Assembly (NCBI GenBank): GCA_964383535.1
Contig: CAYLHS010000012.1
Span: 1-35,540 of the forward strand
DNA: 35,540 nt
Source: CAYLHS01 sp964383535
Lineage (GTDB): Bacteria > Actinomycetota > Acidimicrobiia > Spongiisociales > UBA4744
Direction: 5' to 3'
This document shows positions 1 through 7,684 of this stretch, in pieces (within the stretch, counting starts at the first letter, position 1; each line of letters starts with the position of its first letter). The notes beneath the pieces are model-generated. The model saw only the letters and a list, made by a program, of their open reading frames with translations. It was not told where the DNA came from and searched no databases. Position numbers and translations under genes: made by a program.

Positions 1-687
1 GGGGTTCGTGAAGATCTCGGCCGGGGCCCCGTGTTCGAGAATGCGACCTCCGTCGAGGAAGCACACCTGATCTGCAACGTCCCGTGCAAACCCCATCTCG
101 TGGGTTGCGATCACCATGGTCATTCCCTCCTCCTTGAGGCCTCTGATGACGTTGAGGACCTCGGCGACGAGCTCGGGATCGAGTGCGGAGGTGACCTCGT
201 CGAAGAGCATCAGGCTCGGGTCTGTTGCCAGGGCTCTGATCACCGCGACACGTTGCTGCTCGCCGCCACTGAGCTTGTCGGGGTACTCGTTCGTCTTGTC
301 GGAGAGTCCGAATCGAGCGAGGAGCTCCTTGGCCCGAGCCTCTGCCTGACGCTTGGGGATGTCGTGGACCTTGCGTGGACTGAGAGTGATGTTGTCGAGC
401 ACCGTCATGTGCGGGAACAGATTGAACGCCTGAAAGACGATGCCCATGTCCTCCCGAACCTGGTTGGCGTTCACACCCGGTTCGGTGATCTTCGCGCCAT
501 CGAGCAGGATCGCACCTCTGTCGATGGGAACGAGCAGGTTGATGCACTTGAGTATGGTCGATTTGCCGGAGCCGGACGACCCGATCAGGCACACGACATC
601 GTGCTGTGCAACGGAGAGATCCACGTCTCTGAGGACCTCCTTGTCACCGAACGCCTTGCACACGCCTTGGAGTTCGAGTTTGTTCAC
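1..687 (-). CDS. Polar amino acid ABC transporter ATP-binding protein (partial at window edge)
   Basis: Cytoplasmic ATPase of an amino acid importer. I read 229 codons from a GTG at 687; the C-terminus lies beyond position 1. Visible in order are Walker A GSSGSGKST near residue 36, the Q-loop FQAFNLFPHM, the ABC signature LSGGEQQRVA, Walker B LMLFDEVTSALDP and the H-loop THEM. This spacing is that of the GlnQ/HisP family. The start GTG overlaps the TGA of the upstream permease gene (GTGA), so the two are probably translationally coupled. Order binding protein - permease - ATPase is typical of polar amino acid importers. The substrate cannot be read from the ATPase. Confidence 0.95.
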   Translation of the reverse strand, partial: MNKLELQGVCKAFGDKEVLRDVDLSVAQHDVVCLIGSSGSGKSTILKCINLLVPIDRGAILLDGAKITEPGVNANQVREDMGIVFQAFNLFPHMTVLDNITLSPRKVHDIPKRQAEARAKELLARFGLSDKTNEYPDKLSGGEQQRVAVIRALATDPSLMLFDEVTSALDPELVAEVLNVIRGLKEEGMTMVIATHEMGFARDVADQVCFLDGGRILEHGAPAEIFTNP

Positions 688-1544
688 GACGACATCACTT
701 GTCTGCGGCGGCGGTCACGGTCGGTGTACCAGTCGGTGAATCGTGCCACCGGCACGCTCACCGCGAGGAACAGCAACGTGGCAGCGATGTAGCCGGTGTA
801 GTTGAAGGTCTTGGCCGCATAGATGTCGGCAGCGCGAACCCCTTCCCGAATGCCGACGACGAAGACGAGCGCAACATCCTTCTGAAGGCTGACGAAGCCA
901 TTGAGCAGCGCCGGGATGACGTTGCGGACGGCCTGAGGAACGATCACGTATCTGAGCGCCTGCCCCTGAGTGAGGCCAAGAGATCGAGCAGACATCCGTT
1001 GACTCTCGTGCACCGACTCGATCCCAGCCCTGTACACCTCGGCCGTGTAAGCGCTGTAGCTGATGATCAGGGCCGTGAGCCCCCAGAACAGAGCACTTCT
1101 CGGGACGCCCGGCAGCTGGAGCGCCGGTACGCCGAAGCCGAGCAGAAGGATCAACAGGATGAGCGGTACACCTCGGATGATGTCGATGAACGTGACGGCC
1201 AGCGCCCGGAGAGGGAAGAACGCCGGGCCACGAAGCGACCGGATCATCGCGATGATCAGCGACAGAACGAGGATGATCACCTCAGCCAGCAGAAACATCT
1301 TGATGTCGAGCCAGAAGCCGCGAGCGATCGTGGGGAAGCTCTCGGTGAAGTGGCGGGGGTTGAAGAACTGTTGCTGCACCCTGGGCCAGGCGTCAGAGCT
1401 GAGGATGGCCCAAAGGGCGAGGCCGGCGAACGCAAGCGTCGAGAAGAACGCGATGAGCGCCCCTCTCGCGCCTTCTTCACGACGTCTCGGTGGGGGCCCG
1501 AAGATTCCCGGGCCCCCACCTCCGACTGTCGTGGGCTCTGTCAC
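684..1544 (-). CDS. Polar amino acid ABC transporter permease
   Basis: Inner-membrane permease of the His/Glu/Gln/Arg family, 286 residues from a GTG at 1544, 7 nt after the stop of the binding-protein gene. The reading frame stays open further upstream, but that part overlaps the binding-protein gene and looks like shadow. The protein has a proline/arginine-rich cytoplasmic N-terminus, a first membrane segment (ALIAFFSTLAFAGLALWAIL) and four or five further hydrophobic segments. It also has the ATPase-coupling EAA-type loop (EVYRAGIESVHESQRMSARSLGL ... IVPQA, here RAGIE and SLGLTQGQ). No strong Shine-Dalgarno is seen, consistent with coupling to the upstream gene. Family assignment is firm; substrate is inferred only as a polar or acidic amino acid. 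Confidence 0.93.
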   Translation of the reverse strand: MTEPTTVGGGGPGIFGPPPRRREEGARGALIAFFSTLAFAGLALWAILSSDAWPRVQQQFFNPRHFTESFPTIARGFWLDIKMFLLAEVIILVLSLIIAMIRSLRGPAFFPLRALAVTFIDIIRGVPLILLILLLGFGVPALQLPGVPRSALFWGLTALIISYSAYTAEVYRAGIESVHESQRMSARSLGLTQGQALRYVIVPQAVRNVIPALLNGFVSLQKDVALVFVVGIREGVRAADIYAAKTFNYTGYIAATLLFLAVSVPVARFTDWYTDRDRRRRQVMSS

Positions 1545-1551
1545 TGCTCGT

Positions 1552-2448
1552 CTAGCCGCTGATCTCCGGGATGGCCCCGCCTTGCGTGAGGTACGTGTCC
1601 TCGAGCTGTTGCAGGGTCCCATTGGCCTTCAGTGTGTCGATCGCCTGGTTGACGCATGTGACGAGCGGGTTGCCTTTGGCGAAGAGGATCCCGTAGTTGT
1701 CCGGGTTGGCCGACATCGTCGTGAACTCGCCGGCGATGACCGATCCGTCGACTTGGGCTGCCGTGACGTAGTACGCAGTAGGCAGATCAACCACCAGGCC
1801 GTCGATCTGACCGGCGTTCATCGCTGCCTCGAGATCGACGTTCTCGTCATACACGAACGGTGCCGTGTTCGGCTGGATCACCTGCTCGATGAAGTCGAGG
1901 CTCGTTGTGCCGACCTGTGCTCCGAGAATGGCGTCCTTCAGATCCTCCACCGATGTCACGTGCGCGTACGGCGAATCCGGATACACGACGAGCGCCTGGT
2001 GGGTCGTGTAGTAGGGCTCGGAGAAGTCGACGACCTCTTGGCGATCGGTCGTGATCGAGTACTGCTGGATGTTGAAGTCCCAGTCCTTCGGTCCCGGAGC
2101 GATCGCTTCGTTGAAGTCGACGCGTGTCCAAACGACCTGGTCGTCCGAGAATCCGAGCTGCTCGGCGATGTCGTAGACGAGCCCAGCCTCGAATCCGAGC
2201 TTCGATGTGGGATCGTCAAACCCCTCGCCGTCGACGGTTCCCACCCACGGCGGAAACGCCGGCTCACCAGTAGCGACGGTGAGTGTGCCCGGGGTGACGA
2301 GGTTCAGATTGTCGACCGTGCAGGACATGGCAGTTGTCGTGGTCTGTGCAGCCGTCGTGGGCTCGGTCGTCGTGGTCGACGTCCCCGCCGTGCATGCTGT
2401 CGCGGCGAACGCCATCACGAGTACTAGGACCAACCAGTGCCTGCGCAT
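1552..2448 (-). CDS. Extracellular amino acid-binding lipoprotein (SBP_bac_3 family)
   Basis: Solute-binding protein, 298 residues, that delivers ligand to the permease downstream. The N-terminus is a lipoprotein signal with lipobox ATAC (Cys19), followed by a threonine-rich linker to about residue 41. The mature domain is SBP_bac_3-like: LTVATGEPAFPPW, GFEAGLVYDIAEQLG, QQYSITTDRQEVVDFSEPYY and a final helix (LVTCVNQAIDTLKANGTLQQLEDTYL). The start ATG has a strong AGGGAGG Shine-Dalgarno 5 nt upstream. Both the threonine-rich linker and the retained Cys43/Cys217 pair are directly visible. It is the first gene of the three-gene importer operon. Ligand identity is not resolvable by reading. Confidence 0.93.
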   Translation of the reverse strand: MRRHWLVLVLVMAFAATACTAGTSTTTTEPTTAAQTTTTAMSCTVDNLNLVTPGTLTVATGEPAFPPWVGTVDGEGFDDPTSKLGFEAGLVYDIAEQLGFSDDQVVWTRVDFNEAIAPGPKDWDFNIQQYSITTDRQEVVDFSEPYYTTHQALVVYPDSPYAHVTSVEDLKDAILGAQVGTTSLDFIEQVIQPNTAPFVYDENVDLEAAMNAGQIDGLVVDLPTAYYVTAAQVDGSVIAGEFTTMSANPDNYGILFAKGNPLVTCVNQAIDTLKANGTLQQLEDTYLTQGGAIPEISG

Positions 2449-2672
2449 CTCTACCTCCCTGAACCGATGGATTTGAGCTTAGTGAGAGCGAGCTGCACCC
2501 GCCGAAGAGGGCTTCGCCATGCTCAGCCCGCACCTCTCACCTCGTACGGGACCGGCGGCGCGCCTGACACCGTGGGGCGGCCGTTCGCGCCGCGTCTCGC
2601 ATCTCGAAGCTGTGATGCGCACGAGGCACGAAACACGAAGTACGAGGTGCTGAGGGACCGCTTGCGAACCTC
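2449..2672. other. Intergenic spacer between the transporter operon and the phosphotransferase gene
   Basis: This 224-nt spacer separates the start of the binding-protein gene from the end of the upstream minus-strand gene. It must contain the transporter promoter; a TAAGCT hexamer on the minus strand (about 2477-2482) could be a -10, but no convincing -35 accompanies it. It also holds a four-unit heptad repeat (see separate entry). I see no credible gene here. Confidence 0.5.
2621..2648. repeat. Degenerate 7-bp tandem repeat, consensus ACGARRY, four units
   Basis: Four consecutive heptamers begin at 2621, 2628, 2635 and 2642. Each begins ACGA and varies only in the last three bases (GGC, AAC, AGT, GGT). 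The array lies 24 nt beyond the stop of the phosphotransferase gene. Function unknown. It shares a 7-bp period, but not sequence, with arrays elsewhere in this window. Confidence 0.75.
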
Positions 2673-3521
2673 TCAACACGCTCTGCTCACGAACCTCTCC
2701 AGGCGCGCTCGCACTGTGTCGAGTGTGAGCCGTGTCAGTCCGAACGTCGTCCAGGGTGGGTAGATGTCGGCCTCGTGAAGGCCACTGAGGGCAGGCGCGA
2801 GGTCCCAGATAGGGTCGTAGTCGGGGTCGATCATTCGGGTGAAGCGGTTCGCGGTGTCGAGCCCGTACATCAACGCAAGGTTGAGCCGACAGTGCGCGAT
2901 ATCCGAGGATGGCGGACCGACGCAGGCGTTGACCCAGTCCACGACCCCGCTGACCGTGCCGTTGTCCCAAAGGACATTGACGGGGTGGTAGTCGCGATGC
3001 AGGAAACGCGGAGGCTCGTCAGGCATGCCGCTCAGATAGGTCGAGAACGCCCGTTTCCAGAGCTCCGGGTGTGCCGACCAGTCGGGCCGGCGCAGCGACG
3101 ACTCGTCGATCCAAGGGTCGTAGCTCCAGGAGAACCGGGTGATCGGGGCTTCCCGAATGTCCATGAGGGGTTCCGCCAGAAGCGAGATCCACTCATCCGA
3201 GGGCACGTTCGGGAGGTGAACCGACCCGGGAAGCCGGGTCATCACGATTGCCGGTGTGCCGGCCTGTTCGCCGGTCGCGTCGACCGCGACCAGCCGTGGT
3301 GTGGGAACGTCGATCGGTTCGACGACTCTGAGCGCCGCGGCCTCGTGGAGGGCGAGGTCCGGTTCTTCGGCGAGCCACCCGTGGTTCGTGAACGCCCGAG
3401 CAACCAGCGCCGGCGTGCCGTCCAGCAGAATCTCGTAGAGCGCTGACGACGTCGAGCCTTCGAGCTGTCTCGAGAGTGAGCCCCCCGTCTCTCGTGCGAC
3501 CCATGCCTCGAGGCGGTTCAC
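2673..3521 (-). CDS. Aminoglycoside phosphotransferase-family (APH) kinase-like protein
   Basis: 282-residue protein of the APH/choline-kinase fold. The catalytic Brenner motif is clear: HRDYHPVNVLW (His175, Asp177, Asn182), followed by the metal-binding GVVDW (Asp195). The N-lobe has an ATP-binding region (ALVARAF ... LHEAAALRVV) and the hinge-like VMTRLPGS. The start is the GTG at 3521, which overlaps the nicotinamidase stop (GTGA); a longer open frame upstream merely overlaps that gene. Members of this family phosphorylate small molecules such as aminoglycosides, homoserine, choline or macrolides. Nothing visible points to a resistance function. Pairing with nicotinamidase suggests a metabolic substrate, but this is inference. 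Confidence 0.88.
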   Translation of the reverse strand: MNRLEAWVARETGGSLSRQLEGSTSSALYEILLDGTPALVARAFTNHGWLAEEPDLALHEAAALRVVEPIDVPTPRLVAVDATGEQAGTPAIVMTRLPGSVHLPNVPSDEWISLLAEPLMDIREAPITRFSWSYDPWIDESSLRRPDWSAHPELWKRAFSTYLSGMPDEPPRFLHRDYHPVNVLWDNGTVSGVVDWVNACVGPPSSDIAHCRLNLALMYGLDTANRFTRMIDPDYDPIWDLAPALSGLHEADIYPPWTTFGLTRLTLDTVRARLERFVSRAC

Positions 3522-4096
3522 TCGACCACGCCACTGGCGTCGAGCACCTCCCGGAGAGCTCGGTCGCCGTCGCCGTCCTCGAGATTCACCGCCCTGATCG
3601 CGTCCTTCAACAGCGTCACCTCGTAGCCGAGTGTCAGGCCGTCGATGGCGGTCGCTTTGACGCAGTAGTCGGTGGCCAGTCCCACGACCACGAGCCGCCG
3701 AACCGAGTCCAGCCATGCATCGAGCCCGGTCGACGTCGTCTCCCCGGACACCGGATCCCGCATGGTGAACCCCGAGTAGCCGTCCTCCCCGTTTGCCCCT
3801 TTGCGGATCTCCGGTCCGTCGACGACGAGGTCGGGGTGGAACTCGGCTCCCCAGGTACCGGCGACACAGTGCACCGGCCAGATGCCACCGTCTTTGGCGA
3901 AATGCGGCGTGGACTCGGGATGCCAGTCCCTCGTGTAGACGACGGGGGCTCCTGCCTCTCGTGCGAGTTCGATCTGCGCATTGATTGTCGGGATGATCGA
4001 CTCCGCCTCGGCAACGGACAGACTCCCGCCCGGGTCGGCGAAATCGTTCTGCATGTCGACGACGATCAAAGCCACATCGGGTCCGTAGCGTGCCAT
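3518..4096 (-). CDS. pncA: Nicotinamidase (pyrazinamidase/isochorismatase-like hydrolase)
   Basis: Converts nicotinamide to nicotinate for NAD salvage. The 192-residue protein carries the whole PncA active site: nucleophile Cys145 (ATDYCVKATA), Asp14 (VDMQNDF) and Lys99 (IRKG). Metal ligands are Asp57 and His59 (RDWHPE), His65 and His76 (WPVHC). Its length is close to that of bacterial PncA. The ATG at 4096 is the first gene of a two-gene minus-strand unit with the APH kinase. It is divergent from the racemase gene at 4201, with a 104-nt heptad-repeat spacer between them. The metal-ligand set separates it from plain isochorismatases, so the assignment is strong. Confidence 0.93.
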   Translation of the reverse strand: MARYGPDVALIVVDMQNDFADPGGSLSVAEAESIIPTINAQIELAREAGAPVVYTRDWHPESTPHFAKDGGIWPVHCVAGTWGAEFHPDLVVDGPEIRKGANGEDGYSGFTMRDPVSGETTSTGLDAWLDSVRRLVVVGLATDYCVKATAIDGLTLGYEVTLLKDAIRAVNLEDGDGDRALREVLDASGVVE

Positions 4097-4116
4097 GCTC
4101 CTAGCGTAGAAGCCGA

Positions 4117-4200
4117 CAGCACTCAGCAGCCAGCAGCCAGGCCAGAGACTGGAGACCTGAGACTGGGGCTCGCCTGGGGATCTACCGAGGACTGAGGACT
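4117..4200. repeat. 84-bp intergenic stretch in a continuous 7-bp register
   Basis: From 4117 the sequence can be cut into twelve heptads ending exactly at the racemase start codon. The recognisable units are CAGCACT and CAGCAGC twice (4117-4137), GAGACTG / GAGACCT / GAGACTG (4145-4165) and GAGGACT twice (4187-4200). The three blocks differ in sequence but all sit in one phase (starts differ by 28 and 42). The last two units place GAGG cores 10 and 3 nt before the GTG, so a repeat unit may serve as the Shine-Dalgarno. Confidence 0.75.
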
Positions 4201-4896
4201 GTGCGAACCATTGGCATCATCGGAGGGATGAGCTGGGAGTCGACCGTGACGTACTACCAGCTCATCAATGAAGAGGTTGGGCGCCGTTTGGGCGGCTTCC
4301 ATTCGGCTCCGGTCCTGCTGTCTTCGGTCGACTTCGCGGAGATCGAACGGATGCAGACAACGGGTGCGTGGGATGACGCGGGGCGGGCTCTGTCGAACGA
4401 GGCGGCCGCGCTCGAGCGCGCCGGCGCCGATCTGCTGATTCTCGCGACGAACACCATGCACAAGGTGGCCGAGACCATCGAGCGGGCAGTGTCGATTCCG
4501 ATGCTCCACATCGCCGACGCCACCGGACGGGCCGTCGTGGCGGCAGGTGTCGAGACGGTCGCTCTACTCGGCACCCGGTACACGATGGAACAGGACTTCT
4601 ACCGAGGACGCCTGGCGAGTCGCTTCGGCCTGAAAGTGCTGGTGCCGGACGCCGGCGATCGCGCCACGGTCGACGCCGTGATCTTCGATGAGTTGGTTCA
4701 TGGCATCGTGAGCGAGACCTCGAAACGCTCCTACATCGACATCATCGGCCGATTGGTCGAGCTCGGTGCAGAAGGTGTGATCCTCGGGTGTACCGAGATC
4801 GGTCTGCTCGTCGGCCCGGAAGACATCGAGGTTCCCGCGTTCGATACGACCAGGCTCCACGCGACCGCAGCCGTGGCGGCGGCGATGGAGACGTAG
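4201..4896 (+). CDS. ygeA: Aspartate/glutamate racemase, YgeA type
   Basis: PLP-independent amino acid racemase of 231 residues from a GTG start. It resembles E. coli YgeA closely at recognisable blocks: TIGIIGGMSWEST, GGFHSAPVLL, SVDFAEIE, LHIADATGRA, ALLGTRYTMEQDFYRGRL and LGCTEIGLLV. The second catalytic cysteine is present (Cys197), while the first catalytic position is Thr83 (ATNTMH) rather than Cys. The same Thr/Cys arrangement is described for the E. coli L-Asp/Glu-specific racemase, so it is a known variant and not a broken gene. Likely role is D-amino-acid metabolism. Start choice: the frame is open only from this GTG and the family N-terminus matches it exactly. Confidence 0.92.
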   Translation: MRTIGIIGGMSWESTVTYYQLINEEVGRRLGGFHSAPVLLSSVDFAEIERMQTTGAWDDAGRALSNEAAALERAGADLLILATNTMHKVAETIERAVSIPMLHIADATGRAVVAAGVETVALLGTRYTMEQDFYRGRLASRFGLKVLVPDAGDRATVDAVIFDELVHGIVSETSKRSYIDIIGRLVELGAEGVILGCTEIGLLVGPEDIEVPAFDTTRLHATAAVAAAMET

Positions 4897-4898
4897 AA

Positions 4899-4940
4899 AC
4901 CGGGCAGTTGAAGCGCCTCGCATAGCCCGGTGGACGTTTT
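4899..4940 (+). terminator. Possible intrinsic terminator after the racemase gene
   Basis: ACCGGGC (4899-4905) and GCCCGGT (4925-4931) form a perfect 7-bp stem with a 19-nt loop, 3 nt after the racemase stop. TTTT (4937-4940) lies shortly downstream. The long loop and short T-run make it a weak candidate. It lies immediately upstream of the nuo promoter. Confidence 0.4.
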
Positions 4941-4967
4941 GTCGAGTCCTCGCACGACTTCTAGTCT
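4939..4967 (+). promoter_or_regulatory. Probable sigma-70-type promoter of the first nuo operon
   Basis: A TTGTCG -35-like hexamer (4939-4944) and a TAGTCT -10-like hexamer (4962-4967) are separated by exactly 17 nt. Predicted transcription start is near 4974, leaving a short leader with a GAGAGAGGG Shine-Dalgarno ahead of nuoA. Hexamer matches are partial, as is usual in high-GC genomes; support comes from spacing and position. Confidence 0.5.
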
Positions 4968-4993
4968 TACGTCATCAGAGAGAGGGTGTGTCC

Positions 4994-5398
4994 GTGAGCC
5001 TTGCCGACTACCTGCCTGTGGCAATCATGTTCGTGCTGGTAGCGGTATTCGGTTTTGGCGTGGCCGGCCTGTCGTGGCTGATCGCTCCCAAGAACCCGAC
5101 CCCGGAGAAGCTGGCTCCCTACGAGTGTGGCATCGTTCCCGAGCATGAACCTGCCCAGCGCTTCCCTGTCAAGTTCTATCTCGTCGCGATGCTCTTCGTC
5201 ATCTTCGACATCGAGACGATCTTCCTGTTCGCCTGGGCGGTCCAGTTCCGCGAGCTCGGGTGGTATGGGATCGCCGCAGTCGGCATCTTCACCTTGCTTG
5301 TGATCGAGACGCTCGGCTACGTGTGGAAGCGTGGCGCACTCGACTGGAACGTGAAGCGTCGATCCCGGTACATTCCTTCTGAGCGCGAGGCGGCCTGA
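4994..5398 (+). CDS. nuoA: NADH-quinone oxidoreductase subunit A (first copy)
   Basis: Membrane subunit of complex I, 134 residues with three hydrophobic helices. It has the family loop YECGIVPEHEP and the second-helix signature FPVKFYLVAMLFVIFDIETIF. I place the start at the GTG at 4994 because the GAGAGGG Shine-Dalgarno is 7 nt upstream; an in-frame GTG at 4988 sits too close to it. The stop overlaps nuoB by one base (TGATG). This version resembles the usual actinobacterial NuoA and differs clearly from the second NuoA at 34035, so the two are not a recent duplication. It is the first gene of a 14-subunit operon. Confidence 0.96.
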   Translation: MSLADYLPVAIMFVLVAVFGFGVAGLSWLIAPKNPTPEKLAPYECGIVPEHEPAQRFPVKFYLVAMLFVIFDIETIFLFAWAVQFRELGWYGIAAVGIFTLLVIETLGYVWKRGALDWNVKRRSRYIPSEREAA

Positions 5399-5868
5399 TG
5401 GCTCGAGCCGACGGTGCCCCCGGCATCCTCACTACGACGATTCAAAAGGCAGCTCACTGGGCGCAGACCCAGTCGATGTGGCCCGCCACGTTCGGACTGG
5501 CATGCTGTGCCATTGAGATGATGGCCACCGGCGCCTCCCACTACGACCTCGCGAGGTTCGGGATGGAAGTGTTCCGGGCATCACCCCGTCAGGCCGATCT
5601 GATGATCGTCGCGGGACGCGTGTCGCAGAAGATGGCTCCGGTGCTTCGGCAGGTGTACGACCAGATGGCGGAGCCCAAGTGGGTCATTTCGATGGGCGCC
5701 TGCGCCTCGACGGGCGGCATGTTCAACAACTACGCGCTGGTGCAGGGAGTCGACGAGATCGTTCCCGTGGATATGTATATCCCCGGCTGTCCCCCCGGGC
5801 CGCAATCACTCATGCACGGGATCCTCACCCTCCAGGCCAAGATCGTGTCGGGGGAGCTCGCCCGATGA
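5398..5868 (+). CDS. nuoB: NADH-quinone oxidoreductase subunit B (first copy)
   Basis: Carries the terminal [4Fe-4S] cluster N2 that passes electrons to quinone. The 156-residue protein has all four ligands: the adjacent pair Cys36-Cys37 (GLACCAIEMM), Cys102 (MGACAS) and Cys131 (IPGCPPGP). The conserved segment RASPRQADLMIVAGRVSQKMAPVLRQVYDQM (here ASPRQADLMIVAG) forms part of the quinone site. It overlaps nuoA by one base and nuoC by four (ATGA), indicating tight coupling. Compared with the second copy at 34397 the N-terminus is different and the C-terminus shorter. Confidence 0.97.
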   Translation: MARADGAPGILTTTIQKAAHWAQTQSMWPATFGLACCAIEMMATGASHYDLARFGMEVFRASPRQADLMIVAGRVSQKMAPVLRQVYDQMAEPKWVISMGACASTGGMFNNYALVQGVDEIVPVDMYIPGCPPGPQSLMHGILTLQAKIVSGELAR

Positions 5869-6344
5869 GTGCCGATCCGATCATCGCAGTACTCGCCGAG
5901 CAGTTCGACGGTGTCGAGTGGGGCCTGTCGAGCGGTCAGGACGTGCTGATGGTGCCGAAGGAGCTGTGGCGAGATGTCGCCCAGGCAGCGAAGGACGCAG
6001 GCTTCGAGATGCTGGTCGATGAAACCGCCGTCGACTACCTCGGTGTTCGGGAGGCCCGATTCGAAGTCGTTGCCGGGTTCTTGTCACTCGAGCACAACCT
6101 CAGGATCCGTCTCAGGGCTGCCGTGCCCGAAGACGACGCGACCATCGCGTCGCTCGTGTCGGTGTACCCAGGTGCCAACTTCTACGAGCGTGAGGTATAC
6201 GACATGTTCGGGATCACGTTCGAGGGGCATCCCGACTTGACCAGGATTCTGATGCCGGACGAGTGGCAAGGGCACCCGTTGCGCAAGGACTACGCGATGG
6301 GCTCGGTCCCGGTGCAGTTCAAGTCGTCACCGGAGGCGCGATGA
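5865..6344 (+). CDS. nuoC: NADH-quinone oxidoreductase subunit C (first copy)
   Basis: Peripheral-arm subunit, 159 residues, unfused to NuoD. The signature near the C-terminus reads YPGANFYEREVYDMFGI, then GHPDLTRILMPDEW and GHPLRKDYAMG, as in the 30-kDa subunit family. The start ATG at 5865 overlaps the nuoB stop (ATGA), while the frame is open farther upstream only inside nuoB. The 3' end overlaps nuoD by four bases. Standard length for bacterial NuoC with a short N-terminal domain. Confidence 0.95.
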   Translation: MSADPIIAVLAEQFDGVEWGLSSGQDVLMVPKELWRDVAQAAKDAGFEMLVDETAVDYLGVREARFEVVAGFLSLEHNLRIRLRAAVPEDDATIASLVSVYPGANFYEREVYDMFGITFEGHPDLTRILMPDEWQGHPLRKDYAMGSVPVQFKSSPEAR

Positions 6345-7684
6345 AGCGGGAACTCCACGAGATCTGGGTGTCCGGCACCGAAGAGCCGGAGTGGGTGCGC
6401 GATTCCACGGATGAGGGTACCCAGAAGATGTCAAGTCAGGAACGCGGCGGCCGCCTCCTCGAGCAGACCGGTTCCACCGTCGACGACGACTTCATCGTGG
6501 CTGAGGAGGACGTACCGGAAGACGAGTTGATGATCGTCAACATGGGCCCGCAGCATCCTTCCACCCACGGCGTGCTCCGGCTCCAGCTCGAGCTGGAGGG
6601 GGAGATCATCCGCCGGTGCAAGCCGATCATCGGATACCTCCATACGGGGATGGAGAAGACGGGCGAGGAGCTGAGCTATCTCCAGGGACCCACCAACGTC
6701 ACGCGGATGGACTACATGTCGCCGTTCCACAACGAGCTGGCCTTCTCGCTCGCCGTCGAGCAGCTCCTCGGTGTAGAGGCTCCCCCTCGGGCTCAGGCGA
6801 TTCGAATTCTCATGACGGAGCTCAACAGGATCGGCAGCCACCAGGTGTTTCTCGCGACCGCCGGGATGGACATCGGAGCACTGTCGATGATGCTGTACGG
6901 GTTTCGCGATCGTGAGGCGATTCTGTCGTTCTTCGAGAAGACGACCGGACTGCGAATGAACCACAACTACATCCGTCCCGGTGGCGTGGCGGCCGACTTG
7001 CCCGACGGGTGGAGAGAGGACATCGACCACATCATCTCCACTGCGCTCGACGGAATCGACGACTACGAAGACCTGCTGAAGCACAACCCTATTTGGGAAG
7101 AGCGGACCGTCGGGGTAGGCGTCATCACGTCGGAGGAGGCCCTGGCGTACGGCATCACGGGCCCGAACCTTCGAGCGACGGGGATCAACTGGGATCTCAG
7201 GAAGGCACAGCCATATTGCGGAATCGAGCAGTACGAGTTCCAAGTGCCGGTCGGCCGCAACGGTGACGTGTATGACCGCTACCGGGTGCGAGTCGAAGAG
7301 ATCACGCAGTCGCTCCACATCGTTCGCCAGATCGCCGATTCGATGCCGAAGGGTGACTATCGCACCGAGGATCGAAAGATCACACCGCCACCACGGGCTC
7401 GGATCGACCAGTCGATGGAGGCGCTCATCCACCACTTCAAGATCTTCACCGAAGGGTTCAAGGTGCCGGAAGGCGAGGCCTACGTGGCGATCGAGTCGCC
7501 TCGTGGTGAGCTCGCCGCCTACCTGGTGTCCGACGGGAGCGCCCGACCGCTTCGCATGCACATGCGCACCCCGTCGTTCGCCAGCATCCAGGGACTGCCA
7601 ATCGCCATGTCCGATTCGCTGATCGCCGACACGGTCGCCACCATCTCGTCGTTCGACCCTGTGATAGGGGACGTGGATCGATGA
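6341..7684 (+). CDS. nuoD: NADH-quinone oxidoreductase subunit D (first copy)
   Basis: The 49-kDa-type subunit, which forms the quinone pocket with NuoB; 447 residues. Family landmarks are NMGPQHPSTHGVLRL (from about residue 67), GYLHTGMEK, MTELNRIGSHQVF, NYIRPGGVA, GPNLRATGI and ESPRGELAAYLVSDG, ending FDPVIGDVDR. The start ATG overlaps the nuoC stop (ATGA) and has a GGAGG Shine-Dalgarno 4-5 nt upstream, so I keep it. This gives an acidic N-terminal extension of about 65 residues before MGPQHP, longer than in many homologues. An internal ATG (6428) is an alternative. The stop overlaps a 24-codon ORF described next. Confidence 0.96.
   Translation: MKRELHEIWVSGTEEPEWVRDSTDEGTQKMSSQERGGRLLEQTGSTVDDDFIVAEEDVPEDELMIVNMGPQHPSTHGVLRLQLELEGEIIRRCKPIIGYLHTGMEKTGEELSYLQGPTNVTRMDYMSPFHNELAFSLAVEQLLGVEAPPRAQAIRILMTELNRIGSHQVFLATAGMDIGALSMMLYGFRDREAILSFFEKTTGLRMNHNYIRPGGVAADLPDGWREDIDHIISTALDGIDDYEDLLKHNPIWEERTVGVGVITSEEALAYGITGPNLRATGINWDLRKAQPYCGIEQYEFQVPVGRNGDVYDRYRVRVEEITQSLHIVRQIADSMPKGDYRTEDRKITPPPRARIDQSMEALIHHFKIFTEGFKVPEGEAYVAIESPRGELAAYLVSDGSARPLRMHMRTPSFASIQGLPIAMSDSLIADTVATISSFDPVIGDVDR

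Noticed and set aside
1063..2427. 454-codon plus-strand open frame opposite the transporter genes
   Set aside because: It is antisense to the clear permease and binding-protein genes. Its protein is Arg/Val/Asp-rich with no domain, a common artefact in high-GC DNA.
4201..4896. Inactive racemase because the first catalytic Cys is Thr83
   Set aside because: The E. coli L-Asp/Glu-specific racemase has the same Thr/Cys pair, so this is a known functional variant.
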